DNA of 64,000 bases from an uncultured Lysobacteraceae bacterium (GCA_902825775.1 CADECF010000003.1:235800-299799), one strand, 5' to 3'; shown: positions 25,485 to 34,271, counted from the first letter of the stretch. The notes: generated from the sequence alone by a model not told the origin. Numbers and translations are program-made.

Positions 25485-26957
25485 ATGCCCAAGCAGGGCG
25501 TAGGTAAGCCGGGCCGCAAGCGAGCCAATCGGAAGGAGGCCATGTCGCGCGTCGATACGGCATGGCTGCGCATGGAACGCCCGACCAACCCGATGATGAT
25601 CACCGGCGTGCTGATGTTCGCCGAGCCGATGGCGCTGGCCAGGCTGAAGGACGTGGTCGAAAAGCGCTTCCTCGATTACGCCCGCTTCCGCCAGAAAGCG
25701 GTGGATACCGCCGCCGGCGCATCCTGGCAGGACGACGAGCATTTCGATCTCGACTGGCACGTGCAGTTGGCGGCCCTGCCTGGGCGCGGCGACAAGAAAG
25801 CGCTGGAACGTTTCGTCAGCCAGTTGGCTTCGAGCCCGCTCGACAAATCCAGACCGCTCTGGCAGTTCCATCTGGTCGAAAAATACGATGGCGGCTCGGC
25901 CTTGGTGGCACGCATCCATCACAGTTATGCCGACGGCATCGCGCTGGTGCAGGTGCTGTTGTCGCTGACCGACACCAAGGCCGTGCCCGACAAGCGTAGC
26001 GAACTGGACAAAGCGTGGTTGAAGCAGGATGGCGCCGAAGTCGCGCGCCGGGTCGGCGCAGTCGCGCGCTACAGCAAGCTCGGCGGCAAAGTCCTCGAAA
26101 AAGGCATGGAGATGTACCGCGACCCGACCCTGGCGGCGATGCTGGCCAAGGAGGGCGGCGAAATCGCACGGGAGCTGATGTACGCATTGTCGCTACCCGA
26201 CGATCCGCCGTCGATGCTGCGCGGCAAACTCGGCGTCAGCAAGCGCGTGGCTTGGGCGCCGCCGCTGGATCTGGAAGAGGTCAAAGCCGTCGGCCGCGCC
26301 TGCGATTGCACGGTCAACGACGTATTGATGGCCGCTGCGGCCGGCGCGCTACGCGATTACATGCTCGAGCGCGGCGACGATGTCGACGGTATGACCTTGC
26401 GCGCGACGGTCCCGGTCAACCTGCGCCCGCTCGAACATGCGCGCAAGCTCGGCAACCACTTCGGTCTGGTCTTCCTGGACCTGCCGGTCGGCGAGGGCAA
26501 TCCGATCCGCCGGCTCGAACATGTGGCTGAGTGCATGAATCAGTTGAAGAACTCACGTCAAGCCATTGTCGCATTTGGACTTTTGGCGGCATTGGGCATG
26601 GCGCCGGCGGCGGTGCAGGGTGTGGCGCTGGAATTGTTCAGCCGCAAGGCCAGCGCGGTGGCGACCAATGTGCCGGGTCCTCAGCAGCCGCTGTACATGG
26701 CCGGCTGCATGCTGCGCGAGATGATGTTCTGGGTGCCGCAGACAGGCTCGATCGGCATCGGCATCTCGATCCTCAGCTACAACGGCCGCGTCCATTTCGG
26801 CCTGATCGCCGACGCCAAACTGATCCCCGACCCGGACGCCGTGATCCGTCGCTTTGGCGCGGAGTTCGACAAGTTGCTGTACCTGTCGCTGATGGGCAAC
26901 TGGGATCGTTCCATGGATTCGGTATCGGCCGAGGCGCTGATGGCCGACATCGGCTGA
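25485..26957 (+). CDS. Wax ester synthase/diacylglycerol acyltransferase (WS/DGAT) family
   Basis: The family esterifies fatty alcohols or diacylglycerol with acyl-CoA to make storage lipids. The 490-residue protein carries the catalytic HHxxxDG as HHSYADG at residues 145-151, preceded by PLWQFHLVE, and has the conserved NDVLMAAAAGALRDYM and NVPGPQQPLYMAG segments. An ATG at 25485 has GGGAG six bases upstream. An internal start at 25542 (MSRVDTAWLRM) has AAGGAGG very close and would remove a 19-residue basic extension. It stands alone between repeats and the OmpA gene. Confidence 0.9.
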   Translation: MPKQGVGKPGRKRANRKEAMSRVDTAWLRMERPTNPMMITGVLMFAEPMALARLKDVVEKRFLDYARFRQKAVDTAAGASWQDDEHFDLDWHVQLAALPGRGDKKALERFVSQLASSPLDKSRPLWQFHLVEKYDGGSALVARIHHSYADGIALVQVLLSLTDTKAVPDKRSELDKAWLKQDGAEVARRVGAVARYSKLGGKVLEKGMEMYRDPTLAAMLAKEGGEIARELMYALSLPDDPPSMLRGKLGVSKRVAWAPPLDLEEVKAVGRACDCTVNDVLMAAAAGALRDYMLERGDDVDGMTLRATVPVNLRPLEHARKLGNHFGLVFLDLPVGEGNPIRRLEHVAECMNQLKNSRQAIVAFGLLAALGMAPAAVQGVALELFSRKASAVATNVPGPQQPLYMAGCMLREMMFWVPQTGSIGIGISILSYNGRVHFGLIADAKLIPDPDAVIRRFGAEFDKLLYLSLMGNWDRSMDSVSAEALMADIG

Positions 26958-27066
26958 ACGGGACGTATGCGGCGATCCCGCCGTTAGGGATCCCGTCACC
27001 CGCTGCTGACGCAGGCGTGATTAGCTTGTCGGCGCGAAATTCCACTCCAACGACGAGGAGCGTCCT

Positions 27067-27801
27067 ATGAACCTGTTCAAGCAATCCGCGATTGCGACGG
27101 CGGTAGCGGGAAGCATGCTGCTGACGGGCTGCATGAGCACCGGCGGCGGCTACAACGGCGGTTATTACGGCAATCAGCCGCCCCCGCCGCAAGACCAGCA
27201 AGGCCAGCCGCAGCAGCAAGGCGGTATGAGCAAGACCGGCAAGGGTGCCCTGATAGGCGCCGCCATCGGCGCGGCCGCGGGCCTGCTCAGCGGCGGCGAC
27301 GCCACCGAGCGCCGTCAGCGCGCGCTGGTCGGTGTGGGTGTCGGCGCCCTGAGCGGCGGCGCTATCGGCGCCTACCAGGACCGCCAGGAAAAGATTCTGC
27401 GCGAACGTACGGCCGGCACCGGCGTCGACGTGGTCCGCCAGGGCGACAACATCACCCTCAACATGCCCAGCGGCATTACCTTCGGTTTCGACAGCGCCAA
27501 TCTCGACCCGGGCTTCTATCCGGTGCTCGACAACGTCGCCAACACGCTGCAGGAATACAACCAGACCATCATCGAAGTGGCCGGCCATACCGACAGCGTC
27601 GGCACGGACTCGTACAATCAGGCTTTGTCCGAACGCCGCGCCAATGCGGTCGGCAACTACCTGATGAGCCGCGGTGTGATGCGCGATCGCTTCATCATCG
27701 TCGGCGCGGGCGAATCGCGGCCGATCGCCAGCAACGACACCGACTCGGGCCGGGCGCAGAACCGGCGCGTGGAGATCACGTTGGTGCCGGTGAGGTCGTA
27801 A
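27067..27801 (+). CDS. OmpA-family lipoprotein
   Basis: The 244-residue protein has a lipoprotein signal with lipobox LLTGC (Cys about residue 22), a Gly/Pro/Gln-rich spacer, two glycine-zipper segments (KGALIGAAIGAAAGLLSGG and LVGVGVGALSGGAIGAY), and a C-terminal OmpA domain. The OmpA domain shows the peptidoglycan-binding pattern TDSVGTDSYNQALSERRA and GRAQNRRVEI. It should tether the outer membrane to peptidoglycan, like E. coli YiaD. CGACGAGGAG lies upstream of the ATG. Confidence 0.93.
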   Translation: MNLFKQSAIATAVAGSMLLTGCMSTGGGYNGGYYGNQPPPPQDQQGQPQQQGGMSKTGKGALIGAAIGAAAGLLSGGDATERRQRALVGVGVGALSGGAIGAYQDRQEKILRERTAGTGVDVVRQGDNITLNMPSGITFGFDSANLDPGFYPVLDNVANTLQEYNQTIIEVAGHTDSVGTDSYNQALSERRANAVGNYLMSRGVMRDRFIIVGAGESRPIASNDTDSGRAQNRRVEITLVPVRS

Positions 27802-27827
27802 GCCGTTTCGTTTAATGCGTCAACCGG

Positions 27828-27855
27828 ACGGGCCGCGAAAGCGGCCCGTTTTTTT
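27828..27855 (+). terminator. Rho-independent terminator after the OmpA lipoprotein gene
   Basis: ACGGGCCGC pairs with GCGGCCCGT around a GAAA loop and is followed by seven T residues. Confidence 0.9.
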
Positions 27856-27874
27856 CATGCGGTCATCCAAACGC

Positions 27875-27981
27875 CTCAAGCTGTCATCCCGAACGCAGTG
27901 AGGGATCTGCTTGTGCTTTTCGCTCTTCGGCCAGAATGCGACGTCGGAGATCCCTCACTGCGTTCGGGATGACAGCTTGAG
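27875..27981. repeat. Family B palindrome (34-bp perfect arms)
   Basis: Arms at 27875-27908 and 27948-27981 are perfect reverse complements (core CATCCCGAACGCAGTGAGGG). They lie between the OmpA terminator and the convergent minus-strand pair of genes. Confidence 0.9.
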
Positions 27982-27995
27982 CGGACCCGCTTTTC

Positions 27996-28070
27996 GTAGA
28001 TGCGAATTCATTCGCACGCTTTTCGGCCGCCTGCGGGACATCAAAAGCGTGCGAATGAATTCGCACCTAC
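27996..28070. repeat. Family I inverted repeat overlapping a stop codon
   Basis: Arms at 27996-28022 and 28044-28070 pair with one mismatch (core TGCGAATTCATTCGCACGC). The stop codon of the minus-strand gene at 28067-28069 lies inside the right arm. Confidence 0.85.
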
Positions 28071-28945
28071 GCAACAGCGCCTTGCTCGGCTTTCGCCCGG
28101 CTCAACAACGCATGCAGCATCTCGGTCGACAATCCATGCAGCACCAGCCGGAACCCGGCGCGCAGCGTGGTCAACGGTACCAGCGGATGCTTATTGTTGA
28201 GGAAAACCAGATATTCGGGTTTCTTCAGCAGCGTCGCCGAATAGATGCCGATCACCTCGTCCAGCTGCAGCGAATTGGTCGCGCGCCAGAAATCGTTGTC
28301 GGTCAGGAACAGCTGGTACACCGGCGTGTAGACCTCGATCGCGGTCTGCAGATCGATGAAGTTGGTCCACCGGTCCGGCATGTCCTCGAGCCGCAGCGGC
28401 GGCTGATCGATCATCGAGAAGTCCAGCCGCGCCGGCGGCTCGATCGGCTTGCCGCCGAGCGCACGGTTGAGATTGATCACGAAATTGAAAAGATTCAGGT
28501 CGTGCTGCAGGAACACGTCGTCGCGCAGCGCGTCGATATCGGCCGGCTTCAGCGGATGCGACGGCAGCGCCTGGCCGGGCAGCGCGTTCGCGCCGATGAA
28601 GGCCAGCACCTGCGAACCCAGGTGGAAATGGCGCAGGATCAGCCAGTTCGCTTCCGGTCGCACGAACGTCTTCATGCCCCAAACGATCATCCGATGCAGG
28701 ATCCGCGACGAGGTCAGATCGTTCGGCATCAGGATCTTGAGCAACTGGATCAGCACGATCGCCAGCCGCGCCAGCGGACGCACCACCGGCAATACGAACT
28801 GGCGCGAACGCGATGCCGCATCCGACAGCCAGGCGCGTTTGACTTCGTCGGCCAGCGGCCCGCTGGCATCCAGATAAAGCGCCAGCCACGGATTGGGATC
28901 GCGCGGATCGTGCGGCGCATACAGCCATGCTTCGGTCTTGCTCAC
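28067..28945 (-). CDS. Unknown 292-residue protein paired with the ketosynthase fusion
   Basis: I cannot assign a function. The protein begins MSKTEAWLYAPHDPRDPNPW, has a hydrophobic stretch near residues 55-75 (VRPLARLAIVLIQLLKILMP) that could be membrane-associated, and a histidine-containing segment LRHFHLGSQVLAFIGANA. The rest is soluble-looking and helical (FLQHDLNLFNFVINLN, then DRWTNFIDLQTAIEVYTPVY). Its ATG overlaps the stop of the ketosynthase fusion by four bases, so they are translationally coupled and likely act together. The TAG stop is contributed by the repeat. Confidence 0.8.
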   Translation of the reverse strand: MSKTEAWLYAPHDPRDPNPWLALYLDASGPLADEVKRAWLSDAASRSRQFVLPVVRPLARLAIVLIQLLKILMPNDLTSSRILHRMIVWGMKTFVRPEANWLILRHFHLGSQVLAFIGANALPGQALPSHPLKPADIDALRDDVFLQHDLNLFNFVINLNRALGGKPIEPPARLDFSMIDQPPLRLEDMPDRWTNFIDLQTAIEVYTPVYQLFLTDNDFWRATNSLQLDEVIGIYSATLLKKPEYLVFLNNKHPLVPLTTLRAGFRLVLHGLSTEMLHALLSRAKAEQGAVA

Positions 28946-30819
28946 CGGATCATCTCCAACTGCCTGGCGTAGAGCGCGGCGACATGCCGCGCATCATCGA
29001 CGATGTCGTCGGCGATGTCGCGCCCGCCGATCGCCAGCGCGGTTTCCACCGCCGCCAGCCAGCGCTGCAAATGAGCGACGTCGTTCTCGCCGTGATAGGC
29101 GAGGAAGGTGAAGCTGCGCCCCAGCCAGCCCAACCGCTGCCGCAACAGCGGCAGCAGCGCGGGGACGATGCGCTGGCCCGTGCCTTCGATGATGTACATC
29201 GCGCCGAGCAGGCCCAACGCGTCGGGTTGCGCGGCGCGCGCGTGCAGATACGCGTTGAGCGCTTCGCCGCCGGGGTTGCGCTTGAGTTCGTCGAGCGAGG
29301 CGACTTTGCCGCCGGCATTGCGGTAATCCTCGAACAGCACGTTGTAATCGAACTGCTCGTCGTCGGCGTGATGGTGCACGGTATCGCGCAGCACGGCGTA
29401 TTTGGGCGTGAGATGGTCGGCGGCTTTGCGCATCCACAAGCTGCCTTCGCGCACTTGCGGCACCCATTGCTCCATCCAGTCCACGTAGTCCGCCTTGCCG
29501 ACGCTGCCATCGAGGATCTTGCCGACCAGCGGGGTTTTCCAGACCCGGCTGCGGTAGTCGTGCCAGACCAGCGCCAGCTCGCGCAACAGACGTGCGACCT
29601 CGGGCAGTTGCTTGTCGTCGGCCGCATGCGGCGGTGCCGGCAATGGTACGGGCGACGGCGGATCGATCGTGTGCGCCGCCGCCGCCGTGGCTTGCGAAGC
29701 GGGAGTATCCGCATCGACGACCTTCAGCAGCGCGAAGGCGACGGTGAAACGCCCGGATTCCGGTACGAACAGCAAGATGCGCTGTCCCGGCTGCGGCCGG
29801 CGCTCGCGCAGGAAGTCGTCGAGCATGGTGAAGATCGACGCGGAGCCCAGATTCCCGCGGAATTTCAGGTTGCTGTACCACTTCTCTTCGGGGATATCGA
29901 GTTGCGCCAGTTGCAGGCATTGCTTGACCACCGGCGCGAAACGTTCCGACGAGTAGTGGCAGAGGAAGTGGTCGACCGCGGCGGGATCGATGGCGCCGGT
30001 CTGGGCGAGCTTCACGTATTCGTGCGTGGCCACGTCGAACAGTTGCGGCAGCAGACGGATATCCTGGCGCAGCAGCATCGCGCCGGCCGTGTCCGCGGCG
30101 GTGAAGTCCTCGTGGTCTCCCCACAACTGTCCGTCCGGCGCCCGGCCGGCCTGCATGCACAGCGGCAATTCGCCCGAGAAGGATTTCAGATGCAGTTGTT
30201 CCAGCTTCAGTGCGAGGCCGGTGCCAGGACGCGTGGACAGGCGCCACGCCCCGGCGCCGTCGGACAGCATCCAACGCAGGAAATGGGCGTCGAAATCGGC
30301 GTTGTAGCCGCCCGGCGCGAAACGCGAGCGCTTGAACAGCCGCGACGGGAATTCCGCCGCCGCCACGACCGCCTGCCGGTGCTGCCCATGCTGCAGGGCC
30401 AGCGCCGCATGCTGCAGCGCCGCCATGCCCGAAGCGCAGACGCCGTGATGGCTGGCGGTGGTCATCGCCGGTGCGCGCAGTTCGGCCTGCAGCATGTTGG
30501 CGAAGCCGGGCAGGATCAGGTCGCCCGACGAGCTGGCCGCGGCCAGCAGATCGATCTCGCGCAAGGCCGCCTGCGCATCGCCGCCCAGACAGGCGCGCAC
30601 CGCATGGGCCGCGAGCGCCGCGCAAGTATGCGTGCTGCGGCCTTGTTCGTCGATGGCGTAATGGCGGGTCTGGATGCCGTTCTCGCCCAGGATGCGGCGT
30701 TTTATCCGCGGCGACAGGGCATTGATCGGCGCGATGTAACGGTCGATATCGTCGTTGCCGACCGGATCGCCCGGGAAATAAGCGCCGGTGGAGGTGATAT
30801 AGACGTCGTCGAACCGCAT
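28942..30819 (-). CDS. Beta-ketoacyl synthase III-like / heme-oxygenase-like (iron-containing redox enzyme) fusion
   Basis: The 625-residue protein has two domains. Residues 1-367 form a KAS III-type thiolase fold with an intact catalytic triad: Cys128 (HHGVCASGM), His288 (FLCHYSSE) and Asn323 (FRGNLGSAS). A Pro/Ala linker (about 368-402) leads to a helical domain (about 403-625) with HHHADDEQFDYNVLFEDYR and AMYIIEGTGQRIV, resembling TenA/PqqC/heme-oxygenase-like iron enzymes. The ketosynthase half resembles StlD/DarB, which condense fatty-acyl units in dialkylresorcinol biosynthesis. The product is unknown. TATAAA upstream (about 30843-30848) and AAGGA precede the ATG. Confidence 0.87.
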   Translation of the reverse strand: MRFDDVYITSTGAYFPGDPVGNDDIDRYIAPINALSPRIKRRILGENGIQTRHYAIDEQGRSTHTCAALAAHAVRACLGGDAQAALREIDLLAAASSSGDLILPGFANMLQAELRAPAMTTASHHGVCASGMAALQHAALALQHGQHRQAVVAAAEFPSRLFKRSRFAPGGYNADFDAHFLRWMLSDGAGAWRLSTRPGTGLALKLEQLHLKSFSGELPLCMQAGRAPDGQLWGDHEDFTAADTAGAMLLRQDIRLLPQLFDVATHEYVKLAQTGAIDPAAVDHFLCHYSSERFAPVVKQCLQLAQLDIPEEKWYSNLKFRGNLGSASIFTMLDDFLRERRPQPGQRILLFVPESGRFTVAFALLKVVDADTPASQATAAAAHTIDPPSPVPLPAPPHAADDKQLPEVARLLRELALVWHDYRSRVWKTPLVGKILDGSVGKADYVDWMEQWVPQVREGSLWMRKAADHLTPKYAVLRDTVHHHADDEQFDYNVLFEDYRNAGGKVASLDELKRNPGGEALNAYLHARAAQPDALGLLGAMYIIEGTGQRIVPALLPLLRQRLGWLGRSFTFLAYHGENDVAHLQRWLAAVETALAIGGRDIADDIVDDARHVAALYARQLEMIR

Positions 30820-31069
30820 GCGATTTCCTTATTCGTGCCTGCTTTATACCGAAAAGCCGGGTCGACCCGTAGCGCGCGGACCGGGCCGGGGCTCCAAGCG
30901 GATCGGGTCGCCCGGGCCCGCCCGCAGACGCCACCGTATTGATGCGGCCTGCGATCATGCCGGACAAGACCGCGCCACGAAGTCGATAGGAATGTCGCGC
31001 GGAATATTCAATAATCCGCGATAGGAACCCAAGATCCGAAGATCGCCGCAGATCTTCGCCACGGAGCGT

Positions 31070-32098
31070 ATGGCCCAGAGCGCAATCGCAGCGATGCCCA
31101 CCTCCATGCCGCATGAACGGCCTTTCATAGCGGCGGATGTCGGCGGAACTCATGCGCGCATCGCGCTGATGCGGGCGGGCATCGGCGGCGGCGCGGCGAC
31201 CATGCTGCATTACCGGCAGTACGTTTGCGCCGAGCACGACAGTCTGTCGGCCATCCTGCGCGATTTCATCCAGACATCGGATGCCGACGGCGTCGAACAT
31301 GCCGCGATCGCGATCGCCGGCGTGCTGCATGGCGACGAGCTGGTCAATACCAACCTGCCATGGCAGGTGTCGTTGTCGCGGATGCGGCGGGAATATTCGT
31401 TGACCGAGCTGGTGCTGATCAACGATTTCGAAGCGATTGCGCGCGCGACGCCTTATATCGATCCCGCTGCAGCCACGTTGCTGGCCGGTCCCGCGCTGGC
31501 CGCGCCGCCGGGACCGACCTTGGTCATCGGCCCCGGCACCGGCCTCGGCGCCGCGTTATGGATGCCGCCCGCATCGCACGGAGCGCGCTCCACCGTCATG
31601 GCGACCGAAGCCGGCCATGCCGCGCTCGCGCCTGGCAACGAGCGCGAACTGGAACTGCTGCGCAGGCTGCTGCGGCAGTGGCCGCACGTCGACAACGAAC
31701 GGGTGTTGTCGGGTCCGGGCCTGCTCAACACCTATCGCTGCTTCTGCGAAATGGACGGCGTCGCGCCGCGATGGACTAACCCCGCGGATATCGCCGCAGC
31801 CGCGCAACGCGGCGACGATGCGCAGGCGCTCGAAGCGCTGCGGACCTTCTGCGCCATGCTCGGCAGCCTGGTCGGCGATCTGGTGCTGACGTTCGGTGCG
31901 CAGGCCGTGTATCTGGCCGGCGGCATACCGGCGCATATCCGGCCGTTCCTGCAGCAGAGCGATTTCGTCGAACGCTACCTCAACAAGGGCGTGCTGCGCA
32001 GCGTGCTGGCCAACGTGCCGGTATGGCTGATCGAGCACGGACGCTTCGGCTTGATCGGCGCTGCGGCTTGGTACATGGATCATCGCGCGGCAGAATGA
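31070..32098 (+). CDS. glk: Glucokinase
   Basis: Glucokinase phosphorylates glucose at C6 with ATP in the cytoplasm. The 342-residue protein matches the Glk family: phosphate-binding FIAADVGGTHARIALM near residue 19, LINDFEAIARATPYI, VIGPGTGLGAALWM, and the C-terminal VYLAGGIPAHIRPFL. It is divergent from the ketosynthase fusion; the 250-base gap between them contains both promoters and no other gene. It could feed glucose from glycan breakdown at the downstream locus, though it has its own position. Confidence 0.93.
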   Translation: MAQSAIAAMPTSMPHERPFIAADVGGTHARIALMRAGIGGGAATMLHYRQYVCAEHDSLSAILRDFIQTSDADGVEHAAIAIAGVLHGDELVNTNLPWQVSLSRMRREYSLTELVLINDFEAIARATPYIDPAAATLLAGPALAAPPGPTLVIGPGTGLGAALWMPPASHGARSTVMATEAGHAALAPGNERELELLRRLLRQWPHVDNERVLSGPGLLNTYRCFCEMDGVAPRWTNPADIAAAAQRGDDAQALEALRTFCAMLGSLVGDLVLTFGAQAVYLAGGIPAHIRPFLQQSDFVERYLNKGVLRSVLANVPVWLIEHGRFGLIGAAAWYMDHRAAE

Positions 32099-32134
32099 TT
32101 GGCGAGCGGGCTTCCGGTACCCGGACCTCGGTTT

Positions 32135-32224
32135 TGTCATCCCGAATGCAGTGAGGGATCTGCTTCCCGTTTTCCACGCTGCCGCACGACGAACAGCAGA
32201 TCCCTCACTGCGTTCGGGACGACA
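32135..32224. repeat. Family B palindrome
   Basis: Arms at 32135-32164 and 32195-32224 pair almost perfectly (core CATCCCGAATGCAGTGAGGG). It lies between glk and the aspartylglucosaminidase gene. Confidence 0.88.
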
Positions 32225-32265
32225 GCAGTTCAGATGCAATCTAAAAATTCAAAGCGAGGCCTCCG

Positions 32266-33270
32266 TTGACCACACGCCGCGACTTCCTCCAAACCTCCTT
32301 GCTCACCGCCGGTGCGCTGGCATTGCCGCGCGCTGTTCGCGCCGCCGCATCACCCGGTGGAGCGAAAGTCGTATCGACCTGGGACTTCGGCGTGCCCGCC
32401 AATCAGGCCGCCTGGCAGGTCTTGGCGCGTGGTGGTTCGGCGCTCGACGCGGTCGAAGCCGGTGCGCGTTGGGCCGAGGGCGATCTGTGCAATCCGACCG
32501 TCGGCCGTTGCGGCAATCCCGACCGCGACGGCGTACTGACCCTGGACGCCAGCATCATGGACGGCGACGGCCGTTGCGGTTCGGTGGCGGCGTTGCAGGA
32601 CATCGCGCATCCGGTGTCGGTCGCACGGCGCGTGATGGAAAAAACCCCGCATGTGATGCTGGTAGGCGAGGGCGCGCAGCAGTTCGCCGTGCAGCAAGGT
32701 TTCGCGAAGGAAAAACTGCTGACTCCGCAGGCCGAAAAAGCCTGGCGCGAATGGTTGAAGACAGCGCAGTACCAACCGCAGATCAATGCCGAACGCGCCA
32801 AAGTGCCGGGCAACAAGGACAACCACGACACGCTGGGCATGCTGGCGCTGGATGCGGACGGCAAGCTCGCCGGCGCATGCACCACCAGCGGCATGGCGTG
32901 GAAACTGCACGGCCGCGTAGGCGACAGCCCGATCATCGGTGCGGGCCTGTACGTGGACAACGAAGTCGGTGCGGCCACCGCGTCCGGTGTGGGCGAGGAA
33001 ATGATCCGCAACGCGGCGAGCTTCCTGGTCGTCGAACTCATGCGTCAGGGCCGGACGCCCGCCGAAGCCTGTCGCGAGGCCATAGACCGCGTGGTGCGCA
33101 AGCGGCCCGAAGCCAGCAAGACCTTGCAGGTCTGCTTCCTGGCGCTGAACAAGCACGGCGAGGTCGGTGCTTTCGCGCTGCACAAAGGTTTCGTCTATGC
33201 CGTCTGCGATGCAGGCAAGCAGGATGCGCTGCTCGACGCGGGTTCGGTCTATGCGACCGAACAGAAGTGA
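32266..33270 (+). CDS. N4-(beta-N-acetylglucosaminyl)-L-asparaginase (aspartylglucosaminidase)
   Basis: This Ntn hydrolase cuts the GlcNAc-Asn bond of N-glycopeptides, giving aspartate and GlcNAc. The 334-residue precursor starts with a Tat signal (TTRRDFLQTSLLTAGALALP) and should be exported folded. Autocleavage is expected before Thr189 in NHDTLGMLALD, which becomes the nucleophile; WDFGVPANQAAW, DLCNPTVGRCGNPDRDG and GDSPIIGAGLYVDNEVGAAT are family signatures. The start codon is TTG at 32266, preceded by GCGAGGC. The stop overlaps the cutC GTG start. Confidence 0.93.
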   Translation: MTTRRDFLQTSLLTAGALALPRAVRAAASPGGAKVVSTWDFGVPANQAAWQVLARGGSALDAVEAGARWAEGDLCNPTVGRCGNPDRDGVLTLDASIMDGDGRCGSVAALQDIAHPVSVARRVMEKTPHVMLVGEGAQQFAVQQGFAKEKLLTPQAEKAWREWLKTAQYQPQINAERAKVPGNKDNHDTLGMLALDADGKLAGACTTSGMAWKLHGRVGDSPIIGAGLYVDNEVGAATASGVGEEMIRNAASFLVVELMRQGRTPAEACREAIDRVVRKRPEASKTLQVCFLALNKHGEVGAFALHKGFVYAVCDAGKQDALLDAGSVYATEQK

Positions 33271-34007
33271 GCGCGACGGAACGACCTCTGCTGGAGATCG
33301 CCGCCAATTCGGTGGCCTCCGCGCTGGCCGCGCAGGACGGCGGCGCCGACCGCATCGAATTGTGCGAGAACCTGGGGGAGGGCGGTACGACGCCGTCGCA
33401 CGGCACTTTGGCCGTGGTCCGCGAGCGCTTGCGGATTCCGGTGTATGCTCTGATCCGTCCGCGCGGCGGCGATTTCCTTTACGACGATGCGGAATTCGAG
33501 GTCATGCGGCGCGACATCGAGCATTGCCTGCGATTGGGATGCGATGGCGTAGTGATTGGCGCGCTGGATGCCGACGGTGCCGTCGACGCGGTGCGATGCC
33601 GCGAACTGATCGCCGCGGCCGGCACGATGGGCGTCACCTTCCACCGCGCTTTCGATGCGGCGCGCGATCCCTCGCAAGCGCTGCAGGCCATCATCGGATT
33701 GGGTTGCGAGCGGGTGCTTACTTCCGGTGGCGCGACAGATGCGTTCAGCGGCGCAGCCAGTATCGCAGACCACGTGAAAGCAGCCGGCGATCGTCTGCGT
33801 GTGATGGCCGGCGCAGGCGTCACCGCAGACAATATCCGCCAGATCGCCGAGCGTAGCGGCGCACGAGAACTCCACGCGTCCGCGCGAAGCTTGCATGCTT
33901 CCGCGATGCGATATCGCCACGGCGGGTTGCTGGGACTCGAGCCTGAGCGCATACAGACCGATGTCGAACGGGTGCGGGCGTTGGTGGCTGCATTGCGGGA
34001 ACTGTGA
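33267..34007 (+). CDS. cutC: CutC-family TIM-barrel protein
   Basis: The 246-residue protein matches CutC, a TIM barrel once linked to copper tolerance in E. coli, a role since questioned. Seen are LLEIAANSVASALAAQDGGA, DRIELCENLGEGGTTPSHG, IPVYALIRPRGGDFLYDD, and ERVLTSGGATDAFSG. The start is GTG at 33267, overlapping the aspartylglucosaminidase TGA (GTGA). The tight coupling to glycan enzymes suggests a sugar-related rather than copper role; this is inference. Confidence 0.92.
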   Translation: MSATERPLLEIAANSVASALAAQDGGADRIELCENLGEGGTTPSHGTLAVVRERLRIPVYALIRPRGGDFLYDDAEFEVMRRDIEHCLRLGCDGVVIGALDADGAVDAVRCRELIAAAGTMGVTFHRAFDAARDPSQALQAIIGLGCERVLTSGGATDAFSGAASIADHVKAAGDRLRVMAGAGVTADNIRQIAERSGARELHASARSLHASAMRYRHGGLLGLEPERIQTDVERVRALVAALREL

Positions 34008-34019
34008 TTCCGCTTTTTA

Positions 34020-34182
34020 AGCCGTCATTCCCGCGAAGGCGGGAATCCAGTGACTTCCGCTTTAGCCCTCTCCCGCTTGCGGGAGAGGGTTGGGAGAGGG
34101 CGCGCGGAATGGCAGATGGCCTCGTCACGATCTGGAGAGGCCTTAAAGTCACTGGATTCCCGCCTTCGCGGGAATGACGGCT
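34020..34182. mobile_element. MITE-like unit with the 37-bp inverted repeats and an internal family F palindrome
   Basis: Ends at 34020-34056 and 34146-34182 are perfect 37-base reverse complements, identical to the GIY-YIG element ends except for one base (CAGTGACTT for CAGCGACTT). Inside is a roughly 90-base segment (34064-34156) shared with 18145-18235, starting with CCCTCTCCCGCTTGCGGGAG. No protein is encoded. A gene-less relative mobilised in trans would look like this. It fills half of the 334-base gap between cutC and the GH92 gene. Confidence 0.6.
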
Positions 34183-34271
34183 TACAAGATGCGTCGTAAC
34201 TCAAACGGTGCGTCGTCAATCCAACCCTGCTGCACTGCGTCATGCTTTCCAAACCCAGTCATGATTCCATT

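Noticed and set aside
28994-31330. Long minus-strand frame overlapping the ketosynthase fusion and glk
   Set aside because: It is out of frame with the recognised fusion protein and shows Arg/Gly/Ala-rich shadow composition without domains.
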